Assembly: GCF_001909055.1 (NCBI RefSeq)
Contig: NZ_LVWI01000031.1
Coordinates: forward strand, 62,001 to 126,000
From: Paenibacillus helianthi
GTDB taxonomy: Bacteria; Bacillota; Bacilli; Paenibacillales; Paenibacillaceae
Direction: 5' to 3'
Length of the DNA stretch: 64,000 nucleotides
Made by a program: the position numbers and the translations under genes. The notes beneath the pieces are model-generated. The model made no database searches. It saw only the letters and a program-made list of their open reading frames with translations, and had not been told where the DNA came from. Shown one piece after another: positions 51,747 through 61,325 of this stretch (its first letter is position 1; each line of letters begins with the position of its first letter).

Positions 51747-51866
51747 ATGACTAAACTGGAAGGAAACGAGCGGTGGAAAACAAAAATGATCATGACTGAA
51801 CATGTTGATCAGTACGATGAGCAGCAACGCCACCCTGTAGATAAATTGTTAACGATTGAAGAGTAG
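51747..51866 (+). pseudogene. YolD-like protein, truncated to 39 aa
   Basis: ATG with AAGGAGGGG upstream. MTKLEGNERWKTKMIMTEHV matches the start of YolD-like proteins, which are normally near 110 residues; here TAG follows at codon 40. The usual partner, a Y-family polymerase (UvrX), is missing. Confidence 0.5.
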
Positions 51867-51869
51867 ACA

Positions 51870-52066
51870 ATGGTACGCGACCTCATTTTGCTTCCTTACA
51901 TAGATACAATGGTTGGCAAGAGCCTAAAGGAGATTGAGAAATATTTTGCCGTGGAAATCAGGAACGGTTTGGCATGACACATGATGAGATGCGTACCGAA
52001 ATTAGCTTAAGGCTAACTCAGTATACTGCCGATCTTGGAGGTATGCTAAAAGATCAACTCAAATGA
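51870..52066 (+). pseudogene. Remnants of two small SOS-cassette ORFs
   Basis: 51870-51977 encodes MVRDLILLPYIDTMVGKSLK, and 51974-52066, overlapping by ATGA, encodes MTHDEMRTEISLRLTQYTAD. Both resemble short ORFs beside yolD in related prophages and appear truncated. Confidence 0.4.
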
Positions 52067-52293
52067 GTAATCCCTTGTTATTTATTGTATTGAACTAGGC
52101 CTATTCATCTTTTATTTATCCGATGAAATCTCAGATACTAACCACCAAATTTATTGCGAGGCCTTCTCCAGTGTTCCCTGCTGGAAGCAATGAGATTGAC
52201 GGGAAGGGTGCCTTAGATTTAACATATAGTTGAGAGAACTATATAGAAGAGATTTAGATTCCACCTATAATCAGATAGAGAAGGAGCCGTGGA

Positions 52294-52315
52294 AAATCAC
52301 GTAAAAATCACATTT
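52294..52315. repeat. Right direct repeat, candidate att site
   Basis: 22 bases, identical to 42711-42731 except for one additional A in the central A run. Confidence 0.6.
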
Positions 52316-52410
52316 GTGCTTAAAATAGCTTAAAGAGGTTGTTATAGAAAAGGCCAAAAACATCAACGTTAGGACATAATAAGGTGGAGATTAGCCACGA
52401 TTTTACTTCA

Positions 52411-52440
52411 TTGATGTAATGGCTAAATCCGTGCTATAAT
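52411..52440 (+). promoter_or_regulatory. Sigma-A promoter of hfq
   Basis: TTGATG (52411-52416), 18-bp spacer, TATAAT (52435-52440). It would give hfq its own transcription despite separation from miaA. Confidence 0.55.
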
Positions 52441-52511
52441 AGCAGGAAAGTTTCTCTAAGGTCTTGAATATACTTCTGAACAATCTAATTGAACCATTGG
52501 GGGTACGTCAT

Positions 52512-52751
52512 ATGAACAAGTCCATTAACATCCAAGATACGTTCTTGAACCAACTGCGTAAAGAGAATATCCCTGCTACAGTATATTTGACCAACGGCTT
52601 TCAAATTCGGGGAATCATCAAAGCCTTCGACAACTTCACAATTGTCATCGACAGTGACGGCCGCCAGCAGATGGTGTACAAGCATGCGATTTCCACCTTT
52701 ACACCACAGCGCAGCGTATCACTTATGCAGGACAATGGAAGCGAAGAATAA
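52512..52751 (+). CDS. hfq: RNA chaperone Hfq
   Basis: 79 residues with both Sm motifs: [24 protein letters not shown] (Sm1) and the YKHAIST motif (Sm2, K-H-A-I). Gln at the N-terminal [11 protein letters not shown] helix matches the RNA-binding proximal face. Hexameric ring protein binding U-rich and A-rich RNA. Usually co-transcribed with miaA; here the island interrupts the pair. Confidence 0.95.
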   Translation: MNKSINIQDTFLNQLRKENIPATVYLTNGFQIRGIIKAFDNFTIVIDSDGRQQMVYKHAISTFTPQRSVSLMQDNGSEE

Positions 52752-52813
52752 GATTTTACAGTCTTAAAGCGAAACCTTTTTGTTTATAAATCGTTTGAAT
52801 AGAGAGTGCGAGA

Positions 52814-52837
52814 GAGCAACCTGTGAAGGTTGTTCTT
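52814..52837 (+). terminator. Weak terminator after hfq
   Basis: GAGCAACC, TGTGAA loop, GGTTGTTC, then TTTTC. Confidence 0.45.
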
Positions 52838-52890
52838 TTCATTCGTGCACTTCATTACAGGAAAGTTCCGAGAGGGAGTCAGGAGGCAGC

Positions 52891-55515
52891 ATGTCCAGAG
52901 ACGAGATATCCAGGACGAATCGCAATAGAGACAGAGGAAGCCAGTCATCGAACTCAAATTCAAATTCTAAAGGTAAACCTAAGAAAAAGAAGAAGTTTTT
53001 AACCAAGAAGCGTGTGCTATGGACGTTGTTTTTTGCCACGGCGTTGGCGATTTTTTGTGCGTTGGGCGGTTACCTGTTCATTATGTTGAACGGGCAGAAG
53101 CTGCTGGATGCGAACCAGGATAAGCTGTCGGTCAACGAGACTACGAAGATATATGACCGTAATGCGAACCTAATCGGTGAGCTTGCGCTGGAAAAAAGCG
53201 AACCCGTTGAGTATGATGCGATTCCGAAGCTGCTGGTCAACGCTTTTGTTGCGACTGAGGACAGACGTTTCTTTGAACACAGCGGTGTTGATTTATGGTC
53301 GATCGGCCGTGCGGCAGTGAAGGATATTGCGGCGCGCAGCATGGTCGAAGGCGGAAGCACCATCACTCAGCAGCTGGCGAAGAACATATTCCTAACCCGA
53401 GACAAAACCTTTTTCCGTAAGGCAACCGAGGTTTCGATCGCCGTAGCGCTGGAGAACAAATTCACCAAAGAAGAGATTATTACCAAATATCTCAACCGCA
53501 TCAACTTTGGCGGCACGATTTACGGGATCAAAGCAGCATCCATCCGTTATTTTGGTGTTAATAATCTGAACGACCTTAAGGTTTGGCAGATCGCTACCCT
53601 TGCCGCTATGCCGAAGGGGCCTTCCCGCTACAACCCGCTGCGCAATCCAGAACTCTCGAAAGAACGTCGTGGTGTGGTACTTCAGCTGATGTATGAGCAG
53701 GGCTATATCACGAAGGAGCAGATGGACGAGGCGAAAGTGGTGGATTACAACTATAAACCGCCGGAAAGCAAACAACGGTACCAGGCCTTTATTGATTATG
53801 CTGTTGATGAAGCGGAAGAAAAATTCGGATTGACTGAAGATGATTTGAATATCGGCGGTTACAAAATCTACACGACCATGGACAAACATGCCCAGGAGAC
53901 GGTAGAAAATGCTTTTGCCGACAGCGATAATTTTGAAAAGAGCGTCGACGATCAACTGGTACAGGGCTCGATGACAATCATCAACCAGGAGAATGGCAGC
54001 ATTGTGGCGCTTCTTGGCGGACGGAATTATGAGAAAAAAGGCTATAGCCGGGTGGACGGCAGCCGCCGCTCACCGGGTTCATCCTTCAAGCCGCTGGTAT
54101 CCTACGCACCTGCGCTGGAATCCGGGAAGTTCACGAATGATTCCATGCTCAGCAACGAGAAGCAGTGCTTTGGCACCTATTGTCCGAATAACCTGCACGG
54201 TTATTCAAAGACGATTAGCATGACAGAAGCCCTGACGAAGTCGGAGAATATCCCGGCGGTATGGCTGTTGAACGAAATCGGTGTGAATACAGGATTCCAA
54301 TTTGCCAAAAAGCTCGGGATTAACCTAAAGGATGAGGACAAAAACCTTTCCTTGGCTCTAGGCGGGATGAGCGAGGGCACGAACACCATGGAAATGGCTC
54401 AGGCCTACAGTGCCTTTGCCAATGGCGGTGATCTGCGTGAGGCATATTCGATTAAATCGATTACGAATAGCGATGGAGACACCGTCTATAAGGCCAATAC
54501 CAAGCCTGAACGGGTGATGAGTGAGGATACGGCCTACCAGATGACTGAAATGATGCAGAAGGTTGTAGAAGACGGGACGGGGAAAAAAGCCAGAATCGAC
54601 CGTCCTGTAGCTGGTAAAACCGGTACAACACAAAGCGGATACGAGGGTATCAGCTCGAACAGAGATGTATGGTTTGTCGGATATACTCCGGAATGGACCG
54701 CTGCAGTTTGGATGGGCTATGACAAACCAAGCAAAACCCATCTGTTGAAGAACAGCAGTCCGCTAGCTGCTGCATTCTGGGGCAAAGTGATGGAGGAAGC
54801 ACTGAAGGGCGTACCTAATAAGTCGTTCCCGAAACCTGAAGGCGTGAGTGATCCTGAACCAACGGCAACACCGGAAACGGCGCAGCCTGTAGGCGGTCTG
54901 AAGGCAGCTTATGACGCTTCTACGATGACGGTCAACCTTAGCTGGGAGCCTGCACCGGTAAAAGGTGTGGAATACCGGATTTACCGCCGTGAGACGTCGG
55001 AAGCAGAGTTCAGCCCGCTGCTGAATACGGTCTCGTCCAGTGTCGGAGATATCAGTGCGATGCCTGGATTGACCTACGAATATTACGTCACGGCTTATTA
55101 TCCGGAACTGGATGTGGAGAGCGAGCCTTCTGCTACCGTCACTGTTGAGGTTCAGGATGAGCCGCCGACACAGGAGCCGGAAGCGACGATAGATCCGAAC
55201 CTTCCAACAGATGAGACGGGCAATGGCGGTAATAACGGCAATGGCCAAGACAATGGCAATCCTAATGGAAACAACGGGAACGGTAATGGGAATGGTGCAG
55301 GAAACGGTGAAAATCCCGGTAACGGAAATGGCAATGGCGGAGGTACACCATCCGATTCTCCCCAAGCCACGTCTACTCCGCCACCGGTTACTACAGCTCC
55401 TACAGATCCCGCTGTAACCACTGGAGCAGGCGGCAATGCCGGTACAGAGGGTGGTGCGGTTCCTACCACCGACCCGGCTGCAGGACTGGCGAATGAGGGT
55501 AGTGTTCCGCAGTAG
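52891..55515 (+). CDS. Class A penicillin-binding protein (PBP1A/PonA-like)
   Basis: About 874 residues from the ATG with AGGAGG upstream. A basic cytosolic head, one TM helix (about 45-68), a GT51 transglycosylase (EDRRFFEHSGVD, GGSTITQQLAKN) and a transpeptidase with S-x-x-K in SPGSSFKP, S-x-N in TKSENIP and K-T-G in GKTGTT. A fibronectin-like domain (about 670-750) and a low-complexity tail of Asn/Gly repeats then Thr/Pro follow. It polymerises and crosslinks peptidoglycan at the outer membrane face. The tail may reach into the wall. Confidence 0.92.
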   Translation: MSRDEISRTNRNRDRGSQSSNSNSNSKGKPKKKKKFLTKKRVLWTLFFATALAIFCALGGYLFIMLNGQKLLDANQDKLSVNETTKIYDRNANLIGELALEKSEPVEYDAIPKLLVNAFVATEDRRFFEHSGVDLWSIGRAAVKDIAARSMVEGGSTITQQLAKNIFLTRDKTFFRKATEVSIAVALENKFTKEEIITKYLNRINFGGTIYGIKAASIRYFGVNNLNDLKVWQIATLAAMPKGPSRYNPLRNPELSKERRGVVLQLMYEQGYITKEQMDEAKVVDYNYKPPESKQRYQAFIDYAVDEAEEKFGLTEDDLNIGGYKIYTTMDKHAQETVENAFADSDNFEKSVDDQLVQGSMTIINQENGSIVALLGGRNYEKKGYSRVDGSRRSPGSSFKPLVSYAPALESGKFTNDSMLSNEKQCFGTYCPNNLHGYSKTISMTEALTKSENIPAVWLLNEIGVNTGFQFAKKLGINLKDEDKNLSLALGGMSEGTNTMEMAQAYSAFANGGDLREAYSIKSITNSDGDTVYKANTKPERVMSEDTAYQMTEMMQKVVEDGTGKKARIDRPVAGKTGTTQSGYEGISSNRDVWFVGYTPEWTAAVWMGYDKPSKTHLLKNSSPLAAAFWGKVMEEALKGVPNKSFPKPEGVSDPEPTATPETAQPVGGLKAAYDASTMTVNLSWEPAPVKGVEYRIYRRETSEAEFSPLLNTVSSSVGDISAMPGLTYEYYVTAYYPELDVESEPSATVTVEVQDEPPTQEPEATIDPNLPTDETGNGGNNGNGQDNGNPNGNNGNGNGNGAGNGENPGNGNGNGGGTPSDSPQATSTPPPVTTAPTDPAVTTGAGGNAGTEGGAVPTTDPAAGLANEGSVPQ

Positions 55516-55548
55516 ATTTTGCTAATTCTATAATGTATGATTCAACTG

Positions 55549-55605
55549 CCCCGGCAGCTGAGAATCTCGCCTATGAAGCAGAGATTCCGGCTGACGGGGT
55601 TTTTG
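55549..55605 (+). terminator. Terminator after the PBP gene
   Basis: CCCCGGCAGC ... GGCTGACGGGG with an inner GAATCTC/GAGATTC stem and TTTTT. Confidence 0.7.
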
Positions 55606-55710
55606 TCTTGTTTTTGATCAATAACGGCTACCGGAATTTCAAGGGATGTTTTGAGTGTATCTTGCAAATGTGTTAAGCTGAATACACCATTTCTTGAGAG
55701 GGTCATTCAT

Positions 55711-56265
55711 ATGAAACGTAAATTCGGAGACCGGGCCAACTGGCGCCGGATTACGCGCCGCCATTTTGCCTGCCGCTATGTAGAGAGCCGGGAATTCAGC
55801 GGATACATCACACTATATACGATTTATGGGTTGAAGGAACCGCTATGGAAGAGCTACGGCAAGCATACATACCGTATAGCAGACAAAGGGTACTCATGGC
55901 TGCAGTATTTTCCAAAAGACAGCCATTATATTGTGACGGCTATGTTCGACGAACGGCAAAACATCGTACAGTGGTATATTGATACCTGCAAAGTACAAGG
56001 AGTCACCGACCAGGGGGTGCCGTGGTTCGATGATCTTTATCTGGATGTAGTGGTGCTGTGGAACGGAGAGGTGTTTCTGCTCGATGAAGACGAGCTGGAG
56101 GAGGCGCTGGAACGGGAGGACATTACAGACAGCGACTATAATTTAGCCTGGGCTACAGCAAACAATATTCTTCGCAGCATAGATGCTCATGCCTTTCCCT
56201 ATTTTTCCCTCTCCTTGAAGCATCGTGCCGAATTGTTCCATCACGGAGAATTCAGGAGGAAATAA
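55711..56265 (+). CDS. DUF402 family protein (Ntdp/YgaC-like)
   Basis: 184 residues from ATG 55711, with GAGAGGGT upstream. Conserved blocks ADKGYSWLQYFPKDSHYIVTAMFDE, IVQWYIDTCK and WFDDLYLDVVVLWNGEV carry the Asp/Glu/Tyr residues of DUF402 phosphatases, which hydrolyse nucleoside tri- or diphosphates in the YgaC group. The next gene starts 2 bp after the stop, so they are co-transcribed. Confidence 0.85.
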   Translation: MKRKFGDRANWRRITRRHFACRYVESREFSGYITLYTIYGLKEPLWKSYGKHTYRIADKGYSWLQYFPKDSHYIVTAMFDERQNIVQWYIDTCKVQGVTDQGVPWFDDLYLDVVVLWNGEVFLLDEDELEEALEREDITDSDYNLAWATANNILRSIDAHAFPYFSLSLKHRAELFHHGEFRRK

Positions 56266-56267
56266 CA

Positions 56268-56927
56268 ATGGATTGGTATGTCTATCAAAGAGGCTCTTCC
56301 CCGATACGCAAGGTATCCCGCAAAGGACAACGTTTTCGGCTGAAACGAAATCTGTTCATTCTTCTGGTCATTTGTGCTGTTGCTGGACTTCTATGGTGTG
56401 CGTCGGTCCTAGGCAGAATCAACAGTGGCGTCACGACGAATCCGATGCAGAAAGCAGATGCTGGCATTATTCTAGGAATGGCCATGTGGGGAGATGAACC
56501 CAGTCCAGGACTAAAGGAACGGCTTGACTATGGGCTTGGACTCTACCGGGAAGGCAAGTTCACCCGTTTTATCGTGTCCGGTGGTCTGGATAAGGCTGAC
56601 TATAAATATACTGAGGCCGAAGGAATGAAGAACTACCTGGTAGGGAAGGGTGTGCCTGAGAAGGCTATCCTTTTGGAAAACAAGTCTACCAGCACTTATG
56701 AGAATCTCCAGTTCAGTCAAAGGGTTATGCAATCAGAAGGATTAAAGACAGCTATTATTATTACGCATACATTTCATGGCCAGCGCGCATTTGAAATTGC
56801 CAAAGAGCTGAATTATTCCCGTCCTGAACTGGGATTGACCGATTCCAAGGTCATGTCGATGTTCAAATACAAAACCCGTGAGATTCTGGCTTATACGAAA
56901 TGGAAGATGCAGCAACTTTTTCTGTGA
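56268..56927 (+). CDS. YdcF/SanA-like DUF218 membrane-anchored protein
   Basis: 219 residues with one N-terminal TM segment (about 25-45) and a DUF218 domain outside: DAGIILGMAMWGDEPSPGLKERL, FIVSGGLDKADY, EAEGMKNYL, ENKSTSTYENL and THTFHGQRA. Family proteins (SanA, ElyC, YdcF) affect envelope permeability or peptidoglycan precursors, mechanism unclear. AGGAGG upstream of the ATG. Coupled to the DUF402 gene. Confidence 0.83.
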   Translation: MDWYVYQRGSSPIRKVSRKGQRFRLKRNLFILLVICAVAGLLWCASVLGRINSGVTTNPMQKADAGIILGMAMWGDEPSPGLKERLDYGLGLYREGKFTRFIVSGGLDKADYKYTEAEGMKNYLVGKGVPEKAILLENKSTSTYENLQFSQRVMQSEGLKTAIIITHTFHGQRAFEIAKELNYSRPELGLTDSKVMSMFKYKTREILAYTKWKMQQLFL

Positions 56928-57072
56928 AAAAGCAATCCCCATGCCAGACTGCCGTTATCTGATCAGTTAATTTGTCCTTAAGTTCCTGAAACTGCTAATA
57001 AGACCTCGTGAACCGGAATAGACTTGATAAAGGATATAGAAAAAGTCAGCCCTGGATAATGAGGTGAACTAG

Positions 57073-58044
57073 GTGAACGGACGCGTAGCGGCGGCAAATG
57101 GACGGGAGGAAGGCAGACCGTCACGTCAAATTAATATTGTGCTGCGGAATCAGGAGACGCCAGCAGTGGCCCACGCTGCTGCAGACAGTATCGCTCAGGC
57201 TGCGGTCCCCAAAAATAATGGACACAGCGAATTGTTTCAGGAGCTCAGCCGGGAGCTGGACGCACTCGTAGGCCTGGATAATATCAAGGAACTGGTGTTC
57301 GAGATATATGCACTGCTTCAGATTGCGCGGATGCGCAGTGATGCGGGACTTGCCAGCGGGAGTCAGGCCTATCATATGGTCTTCAAAGGTAATCCTGGAA
57401 CCGGAAAGACTACAGTAGCCAGGATTGTCGCCAAGCTGTTTCAGCGGATGGGCGTTCTGAGCAAAGGCCATCTGATTGAAGTAGAGAGAGCGGATCTTGT
57501 AGGCGAATATATCGGACACACAGCCCAGAAGACAAGAGACCTGGTGAAAAAGGCGCTCGGAGGCATACTTTTTATTGATGAAGCTTACAGTCTAGCCCGT
57601 GGCGGAGATAAGGATTTTGGCAAAGAAGCGATTGACACTCTGGTTAAATCCATGGAGGATCACCGCAGTCAATTTGTGCTGATTCTAGCCGGTTATTCCA
57701 GCGAGATCGATTATTTCCTAATGAGTAATCCCGGTCTGCCCTCCAGATTTCCTATTCAGGTGGAATTTCCGGACTACACTATAGACCAATTGCTGCAGAT
57801 TGCTGAACTGATGTCCAAAGAGCGCGATTATATTCTGATGCCTCAGGCCATACTCAAACTAAAGCAGCATCTGCTGCTGGAGAAGACGGAGAGTCTCCAT
57901 GCCTTCAGCAATGCGCGGTATGTCCGCAACTCTATTGAAAAGGCGGTACGTGCCCAAGCGGTTCGGCTCCTGAATCAATATGAGAGCAACAGTCCGGGAA
58001 AGCAGGAACTGATGACACTCCGCATCGAAGACTTCAAATTGTAG
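57073..58044 (+). CDS. spoVK: Stage V sporulation protein K, AAA ATPase
   Basis: 323 residues; GTG start with GAGGTG 6-7 bases upstream. CbxX/CfqX-type AAA domain: Walker A GNPGTGKTT near residue 107, Walker B GILFIDEAYSL, sensor and arginine finger region PGLPSRFP. SpoVK acts in late spore maturation in the mother cell. Its position before hflX matches Bacillus. Confidence 0.9.
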   Translation: MNGRVAAANGREEGRPSRQINIVLRNQETPAVAHAAADSIAQAAVPKNNGHSELFQELSRELDALVGLDNIKELVFEIYALLQIARMRSDAGLASGSQAYHMVFKGNPGTGKTTVARIVAKLFQRMGVLSKGHLIEVERADLVGEYIGHTAQKTRDLVKKALGGILFIDEAYSLARGGDKDFGKEAIDTLVKSMEDHRSQFVLILAGYSSEIDYFLMSNPGLPSRFPIQVEFPDYTIDQLLQIAELMSKERDYILMPQAILKLKQHLLLEKTESLHAFSNARYVRNSIEKAVRAQAVRLLNQYESNSPGKQELMTLRIEDFKL

Positions 58045-58106
58045 GGACAATATACACCACGGATGATACACAACTTATGTGTACAAGGACAAGGAGCATG
58101 ACATTC

Positions 58107-59396
58107 ATGGCAATCACCACCCACGATACAGAAACAGAAGTACAGGACCGGGCTATTCTGGTAAGTCTGGTTACTGACAAAATCAAGCGCACAGGTATCG
58201 ACCCCGAGCTGTCTCTGCAGGAGCTGGTTCAGTTGGCAGAGACTGCCGGAGTGCTGGTGCTCGACGTGCTGCGCCAGAACAAGGAGACTCCCGATTCCAA
58301 GTGGTTTATCGGCAAGGGGAAGGTAGAAGAACTGCGGATGGCCGCTGATGGTCTCGGGGCGAATACGGCTATCTTTGACCAAGAGCTTTCCGGAGCACAA
58401 GTACGCAATCTCGAGGAAGCTCTGGATCTAAAAATCATTGATCGAACCCAGTTGATCCTGGATATTTTCGCTGGCCGGGCCAAAACACGTGAAGGCATCA
58501 TTCAAGTAGAACTGGCACAGCTCTCTTATTTGCTGCCCCGTTTATCCGGCCATGGTAAGAATCTGTCCAGGCTTGGCGGGGGAATCGGAACCAGAGGTCC
58601 GGGCGAAAGCAAGCTTGAAACAGACCGCCGGCATATCCGTGACCGGATCACTGAACTGAAACGCCAGCTGGACGAAGTAGTCAAGACGCGTGAACTTCAC
58701 CGGGAACGGCGCCGCAAGAGTGGCGCTGTCCAGGTTGCGCTGGTCGGTTATACCAATGCCGGGAAATCTACACTCTTAAAGCAGCTTACCGATGCGGATG
58801 TCTATATTGAAAATCAGCTGTTTGCTACCCTCGACCCTACTTCACGTGTTCTTCAGCTGCCTGCAGGCAAAGAAGTCGTCTTGACTGACACTGTAGGATT
58901 CATTCAGAACTTGCCGCATGATTTGGTAGCCTCCTTCCGTGCAACTCTAGAGGAGGTCAATGAAGCCAATCTGGTACTGCATGTGGTGGATGCTTCTTCT
59001 CCCATGAGGCAGGAGCAGATGGATGTAGTGCAATCTATTCTCCAGGACCTTGGGGCTGCCGGGAAACCGCAAATTGTACTCTTCAACAAAAGTGACATTT
59101 GCCAGCCTGAACAACTGCAGATGCTGCCTTCGGGTCCTGGCTATCTGAAGATAAGCGCCTTCAACCCGGAAGATCTGACCCGGATCACAGAAGTTATAGT
59201 CGATGAGCTTGCCGGCGATACACTAACCTTCCGTATCCCCGGAGACCGAGGAGATCTCTCATCGCTGCTCTACCGTGTAGGAGAGGTGCTTGAGCAGAGC
59301 TTTGAAGAAAATGATGTGCTGTACAACGTGCGTCTCAATAAAGAGGATTACGGAAAATGGAGTTACAAGCTTGCGGAATACGTAGAGCAGGAGTAG
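58107..59396 (+). CDS. hflX: Ribosome-associated GTPase HflX
   Basis: About 429 residues from ATG 58107 with AAGGAG 10 bases upstream; earlier in-frame ATGs are too close to it. N-terminal HflX domain (GAQVRNLEEALDLKIIDRT), linker GGIGTRGPGE, and GTPase motifs GYTNAGKSTL, DTVGFIQNLPH and NKSD. HflX splits stalled ribosomes under stress. Equivalent to B. subtilis ynbA. Confidence 0.93.
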   Translation: MAITTHDTETEVQDRAILVSLVTDKIKRTGIDPELSLQELVQLAETAGVLVLDVLRQNKETPDSKWFIGKGKVEELRMAADGLGANTAIFDQELSGAQVRNLEEALDLKIIDRTQLILDIFAGRAKTREGIIQVELAQLSYLLPRLSGHGKNLSRLGGGIGTRGPGESKLETDRRHIRDRITELKRQLDEVVKTRELHRERRRKSGAVQVALVGYTNAGKSTLLKQLTDADVYIENQLFATLDPTSRVLQLPAGKEVVLTDTVGFIQNLPHDLVASFRATLEEVNEANLVLHVVDASSPMRQEQMDVVQSILQDLGAAGKPQIVLFNKSDICQPEQLQMLPSGPGYLKISAFNPEDLTRITEVIVDELAGDTLTFRIPGDRGDLSSLLYRVGEVLEQSFEENDVLYNVRLNKEDYGKWSYKLAEYVEQE

Positions 59397-59429
59397 CCGG
59401 AATTAGGTGAATTCAAGGCATGACTTCGG

Positions 59430-59457
59430 AAACGGCGATATCCAGCCGTTTCTTCTT
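59430..59457 (+). terminator. Possible terminator after hflX
   Basis: AAACGGC, 8-base loop, GCCGTTT with a T-rich tail. Confidence 0.45.
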
Positions 59458-59516
59458 GCTGGTCAAAATTGTTTATGAACAAAGTAATAGATTGAAATAA
59501 GGAGAGAACAAAAGGT

Positions 59517-60770
59517 ATGACAGTTTTTGCAGAGGATATCATACAGGCGGCAGAGGCCGCAGAGCTCGAAATTGAAAGTGCAGTGAAGGTACTTGACCGG
59601 ATTGTGGATCATAATCAGTGGAAGGTGATCGAAGCCTTTCAGCGGCAGCAGGTGAGTGATTTCCATTTTGCCGGCTCTACCGGATATGCCTATAACGATC
59701 GCGGGAGAGAAGTGCTGGATTTGGTCTATGCTGACGTGTTCGGGGCCGAAGCGGCGCTGGTACGCCCGCATTTCGCCTCCGGTACACATACAATCTCAAC
59801 CGCACTCTTTGGTGTACTGCGGCCCGGAGATGAACTGCTGTATATTACGGGACGTCCTTATGATACGTTGCACAAGGTAGTCGGCAAACCGGGAGACGGG
59901 ACAGGCTCGCTGGCCGATTTCGGAATTGGATACCGTGAAACGGCGTTAACGGCTGAAGGGAAGATCGATTGGGAAGAGGTAAAACTGGCTGTCAACGAAA
60001 AGACCAAAGTTATCGGTATTCAGCGTTCACGCGGTTATGACTGGCGTTCTTCATTCACAGTTGCTGAAATCGGCGAAATGGTGGAACGGGTCAAATCAAT
60101 CAAACCTGACGTCATTGTATTTGTGGATAACTGCTATGGCGAATTCACGGAAAAGCTTGAGCCGCCTCAGGTTGGGGCTGATCTCGTAGCGGGTTCGCTC
60201 ATTAAAAATCCCGGTGGTGGAATCGCGGAAACCGGCGGGTACATCTGCGGCCGTCAAGATCTTGTGGAATTGGCAGCATACCGGCTAACTGCGCCGGGGA
60301 TTGGCGGGGAAGTAGGTGCCATGCTGGGAACGACACGCGGGCTCTACCAGGGACTGTTTATGGCCCCGCATACCGTTGGGCAAGCTGTCAAAGGCAGTAT
60401 CTTTGCAGCTGCCGTGTTTCAGCGTTGCGGCTTTACAACTAAGCCGGCATGGCATGAGCCGCGTACGGATCTAATCCAGGCGGTGGCTTTTGATGGACCA
60501 GAGCATTTGATTGCCTTTGTCCAGGGCATCCAGCGTGCTGCGGCTGTAGACAGTCATGTGGTTCCCGAACCGTGGGATATGCCCGGTTATGAGCATCCTG
60601 TGATCATGGCGGCAGGTACCTTCATTCAGGGTGGTAGCTTGGAGTTATCAGCAGATGCCCCCATACGGGCTCCGTATATCGGATATATGCAAGGCGGATT
60701 AACGTATTCTCATGTAAAGTTCGGAGTTTTGATGGCACTGCAGAGTATGAGAGAACGTAAATTACTGTAA
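59517..60770 (+). CDS. ynbB: PLP-dependent aluminium-resistance family protein (YnbB)
   Basis: 417 residues, fold-type I PLP enzyme related to methionine gamma-lyases. FVDNCYGEFTEKLEPPQVGADLVAGSLIKNPGGG spans the PLP pocket, with the Asp and the Schiff-base Lys in SLIKNPGGG. It is annotated from a historical aluminium-resistance phenotype; the true reaction is unknown. AAGGAG precedes the ATG by about 12 bases. Located between hflX and glnR as in Bacillus. Confidence 0.88.
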   Translation: MTVFAEDIIQAAEAAELEIESAVKVLDRIVDHNQWKVIEAFQRQQVSDFHFAGSTGYAYNDRGREVLDLVYADVFGAEAALVRPHFASGTHTISTALFGVLRPGDELLYITGRPYDTLHKVVGKPGDGTGSLADFGIGYRETALTAEGKIDWEEVKLAVNEKTKVIGIQRSRGYDWRSSFTVAEIGEMVERVKSIKPDVIVFVDNCYGEFTEKLEPPQVGADLVAGSLIKNPGGGIAETGGYICGRQDLVELAAYRLTAPGIGGEVGAMLGTTRGLYQGLFMAPHTVGQAVKGSIFAAAVFQRCGFTTKPAWHEPRTDLIQAVAFDGPEHLIAFVQGIQRAAAVDSHVVPEPWDMPGYEHPVIMAAGTFIQGGSLELSADAPIRAPYIGYMQGGLTYSHVKFGVLMALQSMRERKLL

Positions 60771-60902
60771 AAATTACACAATTCACATTTACATAATCCC
60801 CCAAATCTAATATGCTTGAATCAGTGTTCGGGCAGACATGCGAATCCCTACTTCAATCCTGGTGGGGGTTTCATTTTATACATAAGAAAGAAGAGGTGAA
60901 CA

Positions 60903-61118
60903 ATGGTAACCCAACAACCTGGTTTCTTCTTTGCAGGAGGATTGAACGTAATGCTATTTTTGTTTTGGCTGGTTTGTATTGGACTGGGGATTTATGCATT
61001 TGTTTTGTTTGTGAAGCTGGCCCTTAGAGGAATTACGGCTCTGGACTTGTACAATTATGCAAAGAACCGTGAAATCCGGGAACGCTATGAGTCGGTACAT
61101 AAAGACGATTCGTTATAG
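60903..61118 (+). CDS. Small membrane protein, 71 aa
   Basis: One long hydrophobic segment (VMLFLFWLVCIGLGIYAFVL) with a charged C-terminal helix (YNYAKNREIRERYESVHK). AGAGGTGA precedes the ATG. No family recognised. Confidence 0.65.
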   Translation: MVTQQPGFFFAGGLNVMLFLFWLVCIGLGIYAFVLFVKLALRGITALDLYNYAKNREIRERYESVHKDDSL

Positions 61119-61175
61119 GCTATCCTTAATGAATCTTACTTCGTAGCGTGTTGACCTTAGCAGTTCTATAGCATT

Positions 61176-61206
61176 GCTCATCAGCTTCGGCTGGTGGGCT
61201 TTTTTG
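61176..61206 (+). terminator. Terminator upstream of glnR
   Basis: GCTCATCAGC, TTCG tetraloop, GCTGGTGGGC and six T. The rest of 61119-61325 has nothing else. Confidence 0.85.
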
Positions 61207-61325
61207 GGGTCACGGAGAGTTCCAGCTTTTGCTTGTGGATTGTTCTCTGTGATATACTTCGGAGGTCATGTTATGTTTTTAGCTTACATTCACTTCACTT
61301 GAAATCTTAAGGCTACATAAAATCT

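Larger units (their letters stand above)
52067..52511. other. Island end and hfq upstream region
   Basis: 52067-52293 holds nothing recognisable. The right direct repeat (52294-52315) is followed by host-like sequence with the inverted repeat TTAGCCA/TGGCTAA (52391-52427) and the hfq promoter. Confidence 0.5.

Noticed and set aside
52839..53366. Minus-strand frames over the PBP gene
   Set aside because: Translation is Ser/Leu/Phe-rich antisense of the PBP coding strand.
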